Source of the DNA: Paralithodes platypus
Taxonomy: Eukaryota > Arthropoda > Malacostraca > Decapoda > Lithodidae
DNA length: 64,000 nt
Direction: 5' to 3'
Assembly: GCA_032716605.1 (NCBI GenBank)
Contig: CM064560.1
Coordinates: 17,963,441 to 18,027,440, forward strand
Part shown: positions 32,941 to 42,967 of the stretch, piece after piece
Numbering within the stretch: the stretch's first letter is position 1
Layout: the number at the start of each line of letters is the position of its first letter
The notes under the pieces: generated by a model
The model's database searches: none
The model's input: the letters and a program-made list of their open reading frames with translations, nothing else
What the model was told of the DNA's origin: nothing
Program-made: the position numbers and the translations under genes

Positions 32941-35049
32941 TTAATCCTCAAAGACAATATGTGAATTGGGTCTTGTGTTCTGAGAGTCCCTGACAGCCTT
33001 GCCCAGCAGTTTCTCTCTGCCTCTGAGCTCCCCTCCACCTCCAGCACATCCATAGTTCCCTCTGCTCTGGTTGCTCTTGGTCTTACTGGCCTTCTTGCTG
33101 CGTCGCTCGGTCCAGCAGTTGGTAATGCGGCTCCAGTATTCCTCCTCCTCGGTGCCAGAGAGAACTTCCATCCGCGACCAACAGCCTGTTTTCTTGTACT
33201 CTGCGGCGGTTTCACTGGAGTGGAAGCGCACATAGACGTCTCTCTCGGTGGAGCTGACGTCGACGTATGCCACGCCTTCCCCACTGCCGGCAGACCCACT
33301 CCCTCCATCTCTTATAGCCTCTCGGAGCTTCCTGGGGTCTTGGGGAGGTTCTTCAAAACTAATCTTCACTATAGTCTTAGGGGCAAATTTAGGCATGGTG
33401 CTTGGCATTTTGGATGAATCACTTTCAGTCACCGAGCCTTCACTCTGGATTATACACGCCTTCTTGACTTTTGGACCGGCGAAATTCTTGGAATCGGACT
33501 GCCATTCACTTGGATCTTTATTATAATTGTAATGATGTTGATATCTATATCTATTCTGCAAGTCTCTTTTAAGGGCATTCATATTTTCCTTTTGAGCATT
33601 TAAATATTTATTTCTTAGTTTCTTCCAATCTGCTTTTGACATAACTCTCAGGTAGATGCTATCAACCTCTTCCTCTTTCTCCTTTTTGTCCCTCTTGCGC
33701 TTCTTTTTCTTTTTCTTTACAATATTCACAGCACCACCAACTTCACTCTCAACACATTTATCATTTGTTTGCTCAGTTTCTGTTTTATTTTCACCAATAT
33801 CCTGCTTCATTTCACTTTCATCAACATCCTTCTTTAGGTCACCTTTACTATCTGTTTTCTCTTTGTCTGATCCTTGTTTTTTAACTTCATCTAATTTTCT
33901 TCTTTTCTCTTTTCCATCACCACACAAATCTGATTCTTCAAGTTCTCTTTTCAAGTCAGATCTAGAATTTGTTTCATCACCGACGTCTTTGTTGCATTCC
34001 TTATCAGCTTTCCCCCGTTTTGTTTTGACAGTTATTCCACTTGATACTTCACTGCTGAGGTTTTCCGTCTCATTGCTATCACCAGTACTAGGACTCGATT
34101 TTCTTTTTCTCCCTGCTCTTCCACCTTCACTGTCGTCAATACTATTGGTGTTCTCCTTATCCTTACATTTCTTATTTTTTGTATTAGTTAACCCTTCTTC
34201 CATTTCCTGTCCTTCACCTGTTGCCTCATCCTTGATGTCTTTGTCGTCTTCAGTTGTTTCTTTTCCATTCACCTCGTCTGTCAAACCTTCTCCTATGCCT
34301 GCTGTCTCCTTCATGTCTTCACTTTCTATAGTCTCCATCTCCTCTTTCCCCTCTTCCTCCATTCTCTCTTCTTTTCCCTCTTCCCCCATTATTTCCTCTC
34401 CTGAGTGTGACTTAATACTTTGTAGGTTGGCAGGATCTGTGGCTGCTGGGATCCTACAGTCTAGTGCACCAAATGCTTCCAGGGCAGAATTAGCCATCTC
34501 GGGTGTGCGAAACTCCACAAAAACAAACCCCTTGGGCCTTCCTGATCGAGCAAAACGTGGTAGGGAAATGTAGTCGATGGTGCCGTACTGGGCAAATACT
34601 TGGCGCACCCATTCGTGGTCGGCGTGGGTAGGGATATTTTCCACATATATGGTGCACGATGTTTCGTCTTCCTTTGCCTCAATCTTTTCTGAACTTCTGA
34701 CCTTTTCTCCGTCCTCTGAAAGTTCCAAGATGGAGGATTTAGTAATGGCAGTTCGAAGAAGGTCAACATCAGTGGTGAGGGAACGAATACGATTAAACTT
34801 AAAGAAAGTTACGACAGGGATACATGCGTATTCCCTCAACAAACTGGACATAAAGCGATCTTTGGTGACATTGGCTGGACTAAAGTAGAACTCCATCTGT
34901 TGGGTTATTTGGCTTATTAAGCGCTTCTTACGTTTCCGAACTTTCTTTTCTTTTTGTTGTCCACTGCCATCAGCATCAACTTTTGCATTTACTTCAACTT
35001 GAGCAACAGCCTCCTCTCCACCCACATCCACTAGCTTTGTTTCTTCCAT
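32941..35049 (-). CDS. LARP7: La-related protein 7 (7SK snRNP component)
   Basis: 702-codon ORF. LARP7 binds the 3' end of 7SK RNA in the nucleus and holds the particle that keeps P-TEFb inactive; it also supports U6 snRNA modification (family knowledge). A basic N-terminus (KVRKRKKR, residues 36-43) leads into a La motif at ~44-120 (QITQQMEFYFSPANVTKDRF, FFKFNRIRSLTTD). RRM1 follows at ~131-195, with RNP2 IYVENI and RNP1 KGFVFVEF. A long Glu/Lys-rich low-complexity linker (~215-560) has a lysine-rich KKKKKKRKRDKK stretch near its middle. A C-terminal xRRM at ~562-650 carries the RNP3-type YVD at 595-597, YVRF and EVLSGTEEEEYW. The start is supported by an in-frame TAA seven codons upstream. 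The absence of introns is unusual for a gene of this length. All domains look intact; it could be an intron-poor gene or a retrocopy. Confidence 0.88.
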   Translation of the reverse strand: MEETKLVDVGGEEAVAQVEVNAKVDADGSGQQKEKKVRKRKKRLISQITQQMEFYFSPANVTKDRFMSSLLREYACIPVVTFFKFNRIRSLTTDVDLLRTAITKSSILELSEDGEKVRSSEKIEAKEDETSCTIYVENIPTHADHEWVRQVFAQYGTIDYISLPRFARSGRPKGFVFVEFRTPEMANSALEAFGALDCRIPAATDPANLQSIKSHSGEEIMGEEGKEERMEEEGKEEMETIESEDMKETAGIGEGLTDEVNGKETTEDDKDIKDEATGEGQEMEEGLTNTKNKKCKDKENTNSIDDSEGGRAGRKRKSSPSTGDSNETENLSSEVSSGITVKTKRGKADKECNKDVGDETNSRSDLKRELEESDLCGDGKEKRRKLDEVKKQGSDKEKTDSKGDLKKDVDESEMKQDIGENKTETEQTNDKCVESEVGGAVNIVKKKKKKRKRDKKEKEEEVDSIYLRVMSKADWKKLRNKYLNAQKENMNALKRDLQNRYRYQHHYNYNKDPSEWQSDSKNFAGPKVKKACIIQSEGSVTESDSSKMPSTMPKFAPKTIVKISFEEPPQDPRKLREAIRDGGSGSAGSGEGVAYVDVSSTERDVYVRFHSSETAAEYKKTGCWSRMEVLSGTEEEEYWSRITNCWTERRSKKASKTKSNQSRGNYGCAGGGGELRGREKLLGKAVRDSQNTRPNSHIVFED

Positions 35050-35203
35050 CGTGGCCTGGTTATTCTGTTATTTCCCTTCTGGCTCTATGGCAACTTCTGG
35101 TACCGGGTATGTCTTGCCTTTCCTTTTCCTCCTGTGGCTGTCTTGCAACTTGTCTCCTCTTCTCCTTCACACTATTTGCCACAGTCGGGCCTCCTAGTGC
35201 AGC
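35050..35203 (-). promoter_or_regulatory. LARP7 5' UTR with candidate 3' splice site
   Basis: On the minus strand a pyrimidine tract plus CTACAG (35209-35204) ends at 35204, giving an acceptor-like site 154 nt upstream of the ATG. This would place an upstream non-coding exon outside the ORF. Suggestive only. Confidence 0.3.
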
Positions 35204-35699
35204 TGTAGACGAAAAACAATGCAGGTCTCAATACACACAATTCAACTACAACTTTTTAAAACTACTTAAATTAAAACAAAATGTCTTCATATCTGATGCA
35301 TACATTTTTTTAACATTTATCAAGGGGAAACTATACAATATGATTCAGTAAAAGCTTCAGGAGTGTTTGGTGTGTGTGTAGAGCAGAGATGTTACTATCC
35401 ACGCCTTCCAGCCCTTAACAGGGTTGCCTGGAACGCTGCCATTAGGACAAGAGACTGAAACTGCACGTATGTGTGGAGCACTCAAGTCTTAAAATTTTAT
35501 GTACGTTTTATGTATGTATCCACTCATATCTATATAGGTGTCATAATGTTATGTAATACTATATATAGTAACCCTGCATAAAGTGACAAGCACGAACAGT
35601 TTCCTAAATTGTACCAGTTATTATATGACAAGGGTGGTAACCATACTGTATATATTAGGTGCATACTTTTTAGTTTCTTATTTTGTTTAGGTGCATAAT
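35204..35699. other. No gene seen
   Basis: AT-rich sequence upstream of LARP7. Any promoter or first exon is not recognisable. A ~70 bp segment at 35390-35470 (GGCTGCCTGGAACGCTGCCATTAGGAC-like) recurs at 41170-41225. Confidence 0.35.
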
Positions 35700-36860
35700 T
35701 ATTTATTTTCTTATTTTTTTCCATGTGTATGAAGGGGACAAAAGGCAAGGCTGCCTGTAACCAATGTCCCCCCAAAGTTGAAAGGGTAAAAGAGAACCAA
35801 ATTCAAGGTAGGTTAGAGTCAAAATTTCTAAGCACACCGTGCTTGAAACAGTATTAAGTCGTAGGATGAAGGAAAGATAAGATTGAGGGAGAGTTGCAGA
35901 GCTTATGGTATTTATTGAGAAGCAAGAATGCGAAAATCGGTTTACTTTGGGTTAGAGAGTTGGACTGAATAGGAGTGGGAATGTGTCGAAAGGCAAGTGA
36001 ACCCTACTCTCTGTAAGGGAGGAGATCAACACTGAAAAAGCTCTAAAGAATATTCAGTCAGTCAGTAGCCAGCCCTTACTTCCACAAGGGGTAGGGAGGA
36101 TCAGCAAGAGACACAAGAAAGGAAAAAGAGGTGACAGGAGAAGAACACATAACAGTTCGCCCACAAAAAGCAAGCACATAAGCATTCAGAAGCACCAATC
36201 ACTTATCAGCCCCCAAAATCAATGGCTTCACCTTAGATGTTATACTTCCAGACAAGGTCTCTTCACATCAACATATGAGATAAAGACATTCCAGGGTTGT
36301 TATTCAAAAGGGTCCAGAGGTCTTCATGTACTAGTACTGTACTCTCCAACAAACTTCCTCCATTCATTCAATGTAATTTTCTAATTCTTTTGCTTCAACC
36401 ATTCCCTTTTCACACTTTGACACACATTCTGATACCATATTATACCATCTTCTCCTCGGCTTTCCACGCCTTCTTCTTCCTTCCACTTCAATTATTGTAA
36501 TAGCGGTAGATTAGTGAGAAAGATGCAACATTGAGGTGTATGGAGAGAGATTATAGAGTTAGTGAGAGGAGGTGAATTGATGAGACTAAATTGTTTTGAC
36601 TGTAACCTTTCGAGAAATGCGGTATGGGTGGACCCTCCCCACACATGCGAACAATACCCAATAGAGTACATGGGACCATTGTACCCCTGTACAGAGCAAG
36701 AAGCTAAGTGAAAAATCCACAGAGACAGTTGAGCACACCTAACTTCTGCGAAGCTGTTTTAGAAAATGTAGCAATATGATCTTTTCAAAAAAGGTCAGAA
36801 GAAAAGGAAACACCAAGAATATCGAGAGAAGATGAAGGGTTGATTTGTGTATTGTTGAAG
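35700..36860 (-). pseudogene. Jockey-like copy, 3' half, with an inserted RT fragment
   Basis: Read on the minus strand, 36500-36860 gives RT thumb remnants (LYRG-like, IVRMCGEGPPIPHF). 35880-36036 gives the C-terminal LSTHSHSYSVQLSNP, and 35718-35870 is the 3' UTR. Between them, 36040-36500 holds a piece of another RT ending in RRRRGKPRRRWYNMVSECV. The 5' side is cut by the PIF/Harbinger-like element at 36863. Confidence 0.6.
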
Positions 36861-36862
36861 AG

Positions 36863-37900
36863 TAAAGGGCCTGTCACACTATGACGACATAAAAGTGCTG
36901 ACGCTGCACAACTTTTTTAACGAGTGCCGTGAGTCGGGGTCGACGCACGGTGTATGCGCTGCACCGGCGTCAAACGGGATTGAACAGCCTCATGCAGCGA
37001 CATTCGTGGAATGTAAAAAAAAAAAAGGCCAACGACTGGCGCCGGCATGCAGGCGTCACGCCGAACCCCTCCCATCATGCGCATACCAGGGTGCAGGTCG
37101 CAGTACGGTGCCAACACACGCTCAAAGTGTCACACTATCGCCGATTTTGTGTCGGCTACTGTACCCGACCAGATAAAAAAAAGGACCGCGCCGCATATGA
37201 AAAAATTAGCCCCCCGAGAGTCCCAGCCTCAGTCACACTATCCCCGTCGTACCGTCACGTTCTTCGCTATACGGCCACGTCCATCACTGCCTACCGCCAT
37301 GTCCTACATCACCCGCACACGTAACCTCAACTACCTAAAAATTATACTATTTCTTGAACAGGATCCAAACCACCCGCACACGTAACCTCAACTACCTAAA
37401 AGTTAAACTATTTCTTGAACAGGATAACGCTTTGACTGAGATAGCTATTGGCGCCTTCTCACGCCGTTGCCTCCACGTGTGGTGGTCTGTGCCTCTCCGT
37501 GCATCCCCTATCAAGAAACTTGTGACGCCATGTGACGCCCCGGTGCCGCACCATCATTTATTAAGTCGTAATGAGGCCGCCGCCTCACGCAGCCCGACGG
37601 CGACCTACCTTACGGTGAATGACAGGCTGCGTTGTTACGTTGGTCGCATAACAGCTGCCGCCACTCTGCGACGCCGTCCTGCATTCGTTACATCCATCGC
37701 CATTACCTCACGATCGCCGGCCGAAGCTTATTCGAGTTGAGCCTGTCAAACTTTTTTCAACTCCCGGGCTGACCCATACCGCACTCCTACATGAGTTGCC
37801 GACCATTACCGATGCGCGCGGCATTAGGTGCCGACCTCGTTAAAACCCCTAAATCGTGTTGCGTCGGCACTTAAATCGGCATAGTGTGACAGGCCCTTAA
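36863..37900. mobile_element. PIF/Harbinger-like non-autonomous element
   Basis: TIRs AGGGCCTGTCACACTATG (36866 onward and inverted to 37897) are identical for 18 bp and similar for ~38 bp. They are flanked by TAA on both sides (36863-36865, 37898-37900), the 3 bp target duplication typical of PIF/Harbinger. The CG-rich interior has open frames but none I can identify as transposase. Confidence 0.65.
37310..37430. repeat. 61 bp direct duplication
   Basis: CACCCGCACACGTAACCTCA starts each of two consecutive copies inside the Harbinger-like element. Confidence 0.85.
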
Positions 37901-37942
37901 CCCTTCCTGCCCGGGTGTCATTTTAAAATGACACCCCTTGCG
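37897..37942. repeat. T5-type TTAA end with a 24 bp palindrome
   Basis: TTAACCCTTCCTGCCCGG equals the T5 MITE terminus but for one base, and is followed by a perfect palindrome at 37913-37936 (half site GGGTGTCATTTT). No partner end was found; the retroelement starts right after it. Confidence 0.55.
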
Positions 37943-39505
37943 AAGGGCATAAAGGAAGGAGGTGAGATGTTGGTAGAGCCATTGAAAATGTTATTTGAGG
38001 TATCGTTTAATACAGGACAAATCCCGATGGACTGGAGAGAGGCGAACATAACAGCTATATTTAAGAAGGGAAAGAGAAATGACCCAGGAAATTATAGACC
38101 AGTCAGTTTGACAAGTGTTGTGTGTAAACTAATGGAAACTGTAATTAGAGAAGGAATAATGGAGCATATGAAATCAAACCAACTTTTCAGTGGGAGACAG
38201 TTCTGATTCTTGCTGGGGAGGTTGACGGTACTACAGCTAATTAAGGTGGTAGATGATTGGATGCAAATTCTAGAGGATGGTGATGTAATAGACGTGGTAT
38301 ATTGCGATTTTATGAAGGCCTTCGATAAGGTCCCACATAATAGGTTAATAGAGAAAGTTAGAAGCTATTATATAGGGGAGAAATGTGTGAAATGGATAGA
38401 AGCCTTCCTGAAAGATCGGAGACAGAGGGTACTGGTGAATGGAATAGGCTCGGGGTGGAGGGAATTTACAAGTGGGGTACCTCAGGGATCTGTGTTGGGA
38501 CCACTACTGTTCGTTATATTTATCAACGACTTACCTGAAGTTATAACTAATGGAAGTGAGGTATACCTGTATGCGGATGACACTAAGCTGTATAGAAGAG
38601 TGAGGAGTAAGGAAGATGTGGGTTTGCTTCAAGGAGATGTGGAGGGCATGAAGGGATGGTCTGAGCATTGGTTAATGCCTTTTCATCCAAAAAAATGCAA
38701 GTACATGCGGATTGGGACAAGCATGATAGACAAGGTAGGATACAGTATGTATGAAGCGATGGAGGAAGTGAATGCAGAAAAGGATATAGGAGTAGTGATA
38801 GACAATAAGTTAAATTTCTCAGAACATTTAGCGGAAAAGAGAAACAAAGCCAATAGAATTGTAGGGCTGATAAGGAGGACATTTGTGTCACTTAACGAAG
38901 AAATCTTCAGGAATCTCTATACAGCGCTGGTTAGGCCGCACCTGGAATATGCGAACCAGGTGTGGGCTCCATATATGGTAAAGGATATAGAAGCAGTGGA
39001 GAAAGTGCAGAGGAGAGCTAGCAAGCTAGTACCAATGTTGAAGAACGCGGGCTATGAGCAGAGGTTGAGGACACTGGGGATTCCGACACTGGCATATAGG
39101 AGAAAGAGAGGGGATATGATAGAGACTTTTAAGATAGTGTCAGGAAAGTATGATGAGGATGTGTGTGAAGGTATCTTCTTGATGCGGGAGGGAACAAGAA
39201 TGAGAGGACACATTTACAAAGAAAGAAATAGGCTTGAGAAGGCAAAGAACTCATTTTGTGATAGAGTGGAACGCACTGCCCCAGTATGTAGTCGATTCCG
39301 AATCAATAAGGGAGTTTGAAAGTAATCTTGATAAAGCATGGGGAAGACAAGATTTGAAATTTGATTATAAAGCAAAAAATACAGAATAGTAAAAATGTTG
39401 CGTCTGCTACCGCCGCCGCCAACACTGTGAACGACCGCAGCAGTGCAAGTACTGGTACTGAGCTGGATACACAGGCCTAGTTTGCCTTTTTCCAGAGGAT
39501 CTACT
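37943..39505 (+). pseudogene. Non-LTR reverse transcriptase, nearly intact RT domain
   Basis: Opens KGIKEGGEMLVEPLKMLFE and reads YRPVSLTSVVCKLMETVI (motif 1). An in-frame TGA at 38204-38206 sits where GF is expected in QFGFxxGR. The same frame then continues to 39319 with VDVVYCDFMKAFDKVPHNRL-type motif A (catalytic Asp present), SGVPQGSVLGPLLFVIFIND (B), LYADDTKLY (C) and LVRPHLEYANQVWAPYMVKD. A one-base frameshift near 39265 disrupts the last ~50 codons (YVVDSESIREFESNLDKAWG). The copy thus has one nonsense and one frameshift mutation. The N-terminal endonuclease is missing. A reversed 3' fragment lies at 47790-48050. Confidence 0.8.
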
Positions 39506-39808
39506 GTATTTACCTAATTGTAGTTTACAGGAGTTGAGCTAAGCTCGTGTTGTCCCGTCTCTCAGTCTACTTTTTATCCAATTTTTTCTTGAAAATATGG
39601 ATGTTCCTTGCCCCTACCACCTCCTCCTCCAGCCCATTCCATTTGTCAATACATCTATAGGGGAAGCTAAACTTCCTGATATCGTTCTTGCAGGTAGGTC
39701 TTTTTACTTTGTAGCTGTGGCCTCTAGTTATTCCTGTATCCATAATTAATATATCCTCCCTATCCAGCCTCTCCAGCCCCCAGGTACATTTGTACATCAT
39801 TATCATTA
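39506..39808 (-). mobile_element. CR1-like 3' end fragment
   Basis: Covers the last ~80 codons and 3' UTR of the family at 26200-27708 (MIMMYKCTWGLERLDREDIL to HIFKKKLDKK). Truncated at 39808. Confidence 0.8.
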
Positions 39809-39989
39809 TCCAGGAAGCCCCGTCAAAATCTAAATCCTAAACTAATGGTCCGATTTTAATTCTGTTTGCGCCATTCGATTCAGCTTGCCAAAGTGTACTT
39901 ATGGTATAAATTTAAACAAAATCGGTTTATAAATAACTCGTCTATGGAATTTTTAAACTTTAAAAAAAGACGAGGGGCTAAAAAAGGCT

Positions 39990-40333
39990 ATACGTGTTTT
40001 ATGGGGGGGCGGGAGGGGGAGCGGAGCTGGGAGGAGGGGGAGGGAAGGAGGGGGTTGGGGCGGATAGGGAGGGGGTGGTAGGGAGGGGGTGGGGGGGGCG
40101 GGCGAGGAGGTGAAGGGAAGGAAGGAGGGTAGGGAGGGGAGGGGGGGTAGGGTGGTAGCCGGGGTTAGGGGAGGCGGGGAGTTAGGGGGGGTAGGGTGGT
40201 AGGGGGCTCGTTGTTGGTTAACTCCCCCCCCCCCCACCCCCCCCCTCCTTCCTTCCCCCTCCCCCTCCCTACCACCCCTACCCCCTTCCTTCCCTCCCGC
40301 CCCCCCCATAAAAAACGTTGCTAACGCAACGTT
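39990..40333. repeat. G-rich/C-rich inverted repeat
   Basis: About 220 bp of extremely G-rich sequence (many GGGGG blocks, 40000-40205) is followed by ~100 bp of complementary C-rich sequence (40219-40308). The outer ends (TTTTATGGGGGGG / CCCCCCCATAAAA) are inverted. An 8 bp-stem hairpin AACGTTGC-TAAC-GCAACGTT closes it at 40314-40333. Confidence 0.75.
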
Positions 40334-40877
40334 AGTTTTATAGCCTACGAAACTGTAAGAAAATGTGGAAAATTGTGAAGGGTAGATAGATGAAGAAATT
40401 GGGTTATGGAAGCATTGAAAGTACTGTAACAACATTTTATCTGCCCCAATCTGAAATAGTTGATAGATCAGAAGATAATCATGCTATGGCCTCATCACAT
40501 GAGTTTCGGAGTAATTGTGTGGTGGGTCATTGTGGAAAACTAGTTGAATAATGTTAGGTAGAGTCACCAGCATATGAGTGGATAGGACTAGAGGTACGGT
40601 ACAGTTGAGAAGATCATTAATGAATACTGTACTGTAATAGAAAGAGAACCTGAGACAGGACAGAACCCTGAGGAACACCGGAGTTGATAGGTTGACGAAG
40701 TGAACGATCGCTGTCCACAACCACTGCTATGGAACGGCCAGAAAGGCAATTTGAAAATATAGGCACATATAGAGGGATAGAAACCAAAGGAGGTTAGCTT
40801 AGAGATTGTGCCAGACTCTATCGAGGGATTTCTTTCAGTAAGTCGAGTGCAATAGAAAAGGTCTCACCGAATTCCCG

Positions 40878-41153
40878 AAATTAGGATGACCAGGAGTTAG
40901 TAAGATAAGAAAGGAGATCACCAGTAGAATAGATATACAGTACATATAGTACATACCAGTACTGTACACAAATTAGGATGACCAGGAGTTAGTAAGATAA
41001 GAAAGGAGATCACCAGTAGAATAGATATACAGTACATATATACATACCGGTACTGTACACAAATTAGGATGACCAGGAGTTAGTAAGATAAGAAAGGAGA
41101 TCACCAGTAGAATAGATATACAGTACATATATACATACTGTACACTAATTTAA
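40878..41153. repeat. 91-92 bp tandem triplication
   Basis: Three consecutive copies of a Jockey RT segment (AATTAGGATGACCAGGAGTT...), each ending in a TACAGTA/TACTGTA-rich tail whose spacing differs between copies. Confidence 0.9.
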
Positions 41154-41436
41154 CGACTGAGTGCTCAAATTGCGGTTCTGGTCTCACGTCCTAATGGCGG
41201 CGTTCCAGGCAGCCCTGTTAAGAGCTGCCTAACTTCTCAGGTTCTTTGATTTAAGATCAGACTGTCTTTTTTGGTCTGCCCCTTGGTGCAGTTCCCTCCA
41301 CATTCATGGACTTGCAGATTTTCACCCAGCTTTGTTCATCCATCCTCTCCACATGTCCAAACCATCCAAGCCTGTTAGTACGCATCTCATCACCGATACT
41401 CTCGATACCTAACCTTCTCCTTAGCTCTACACTTGA
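41154..41436 (-). pseudogene. RTE-like RT C-terminal fragment inserted in Jockey
   Basis: Encodes LRRRLGIESIGDEMRTNRLG, WFGHVERMDEQSWVKICKSM and APRGRPKKT, the C-terminal block of an RTE-like enzyme. Jockey sequence resumes on both sides. Confidence 0.7.
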
Positions 41437-42914
41437 TAAGATAAGAAAGGAGATCACCAGTAGAGGGGCCCCTAACCCTAAGGAAGCAATACTGTACTGG
41501 TGATCTGAAAGTAGATTATGGGAAGACAAATGCTGAAGAAATTTTGAATTACGAAAAGATTAAAAAAAATTCATAGTGATGTGAGAAATGTGAGGAATTG
41601 GACGATAGTTGGAAGGTTGAGAGCAGTTACCCTTCTTTGGGACAGGTTGAATGAGAGCAAATTTCCAGCAAGAAGGGAAGATGTTAGAGGAAAGACAGAC
41701 GGAAGAGTTTGCCTAGCAGAGTCAGCACGGATGAACTGTTATTTTAGTACAACAGGATCAACACGTATACACCATCTGGTCCATATGCCTTCTTAGTATT
41801 AAGCCAAGAGATGGCAGAAAGTACGGTACATCCTATGAAGATATTAGAATATTAGGCATAAGAGATAGGGGAGTGGAGAGGGAGATATAGGACCGGAATC
41901 ATCCAAGATAGAGTTTTTAGCAAAAGTTTGAGCGAAGAGTTCAGCTTTGTCAGAAAAAGAAGTGACTGTGACGGTGGTGCCGTCACAGTGGAAAAGAGGA
42001 GGGAAAGACGAGGAAGTAAAATTATTGGAGAGGTTTTGGCTAGATACCAAAAGGTTGGAAAGAGCTAGAATTGGAAAGTTCAAAGCATTTGTTGTTGATG
42101 AAATAGTTTTTCGCGAGTCAAAGAAGAGATTTGGCTTATTTCCGGGAAGAAACATAGAAAGTACGAGATTCTTGAGTTTGAAGGCGATAGTACCGTTTGA
42201 ATGCTTCCTCTTTATTGCGGACAGTGTTAGAACAGGCGTTTTTGCATTAGACTGACGGAAAGAAAATGGAATGTATGCCTCCATACCCGAGATGATTCAT
42301 TCGGTAATGCATTCAGCGCACTCCAAAGGTTCCCGGCCACGATAGTAATAATCAATCCATGGGAAATAAAAGTAAGGTACTGCCGAAGAGCCTCTCAGTT
42401 GGCACCACCAAAATGCCACAAGCGCTGCCTGCTGGGAGGAGCAGAAGGCCATACTGGAGAGGTAGGACAGGTAACGAAGATAAGGTTATAATTGGAGAAG
42501 TCCAACAGAGAAGAGGTTTACAGTGTAAGCAGAAGGATAAGAGGTTAGAAATAAGTCAAGGATGTACGGCCGTTCTCCTAGGCGATCAGGGATACAAGTA
42601 GAGTGCTGGACTAACTGCTGTAGGTAATAATGGATAGAAAAGATGTACAGTAGGTTTGTTCATCAGGGTAGTTAGTGAAAAAAGAGGACACCCATTGGCG
42701 GTGGTGAACGTTGAAATCGCCCAAAATTGAGATTTCAAAGAAGAGAGAGATGATAGAATGTGTTCCACTTTAGAGGGAAGGTCAAACAATTCAGGAAAGT
42801 CAATAGAGTTAAAGGATATAGACAGCACAAAAATATTTAGTTCGAGTGACAGGAATGTTTAAGCCAGAGAATTGAAGAATTCAGGAGTCAAAGTTAGGAA
42901 CACGAGAGCAAGTA

Positions 42915-42967
42915 AGTTTGTTGTTGTTGTCGTTCCCTAGGCTACCTGGCAGAACAGCCCCAAGTTT
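42915..42967 (-). mobile_element. SINE-like repeat 3' end
   Basis: GTTGTTGTTGTCGTTCCCTA and CAGAACAGCCCCAAG are the reverse of the 28918-29113 repeat's 3' end with its (AAC)n tail. Confidence 0.5.

Larger units (their letters stand above)
40346..42910 (-). pseudogene. Jockey-like copy with internal duplication and insertion
   Basis: Minus strand. From its 5' side, endonuclease remnants lie at 42586-42828 (FDLPSKVEHILSSLSSLK). The linker and N-terminal RT lie at 41844-42284 (QSNAK, NNFTSSSFPPLFHCDGTT, SDKAELFAQTFAKNSILDDS). RT motif 2 lies near 41440-41530 (SSHNLLSDHQY), and motif B-C remnants at 40484-40720 (INDLLNCT, STHMLVTLP). Frameshifted throughout. A TGDLLSYL-coding segment is triplicated at 40878-41153, and an unrelated RT fragment is inserted at 41154-41436. 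Confidence 0.75.

Noticed and set aside
33656..34573. 305-codon plus-strand ORF antisense to LARP7, Ser/Phe/Leu-rich
   Set aside because: It is the complement of the Glu/Lys/Asp-rich LARP7 linker; composition is exactly what that antisense would give.
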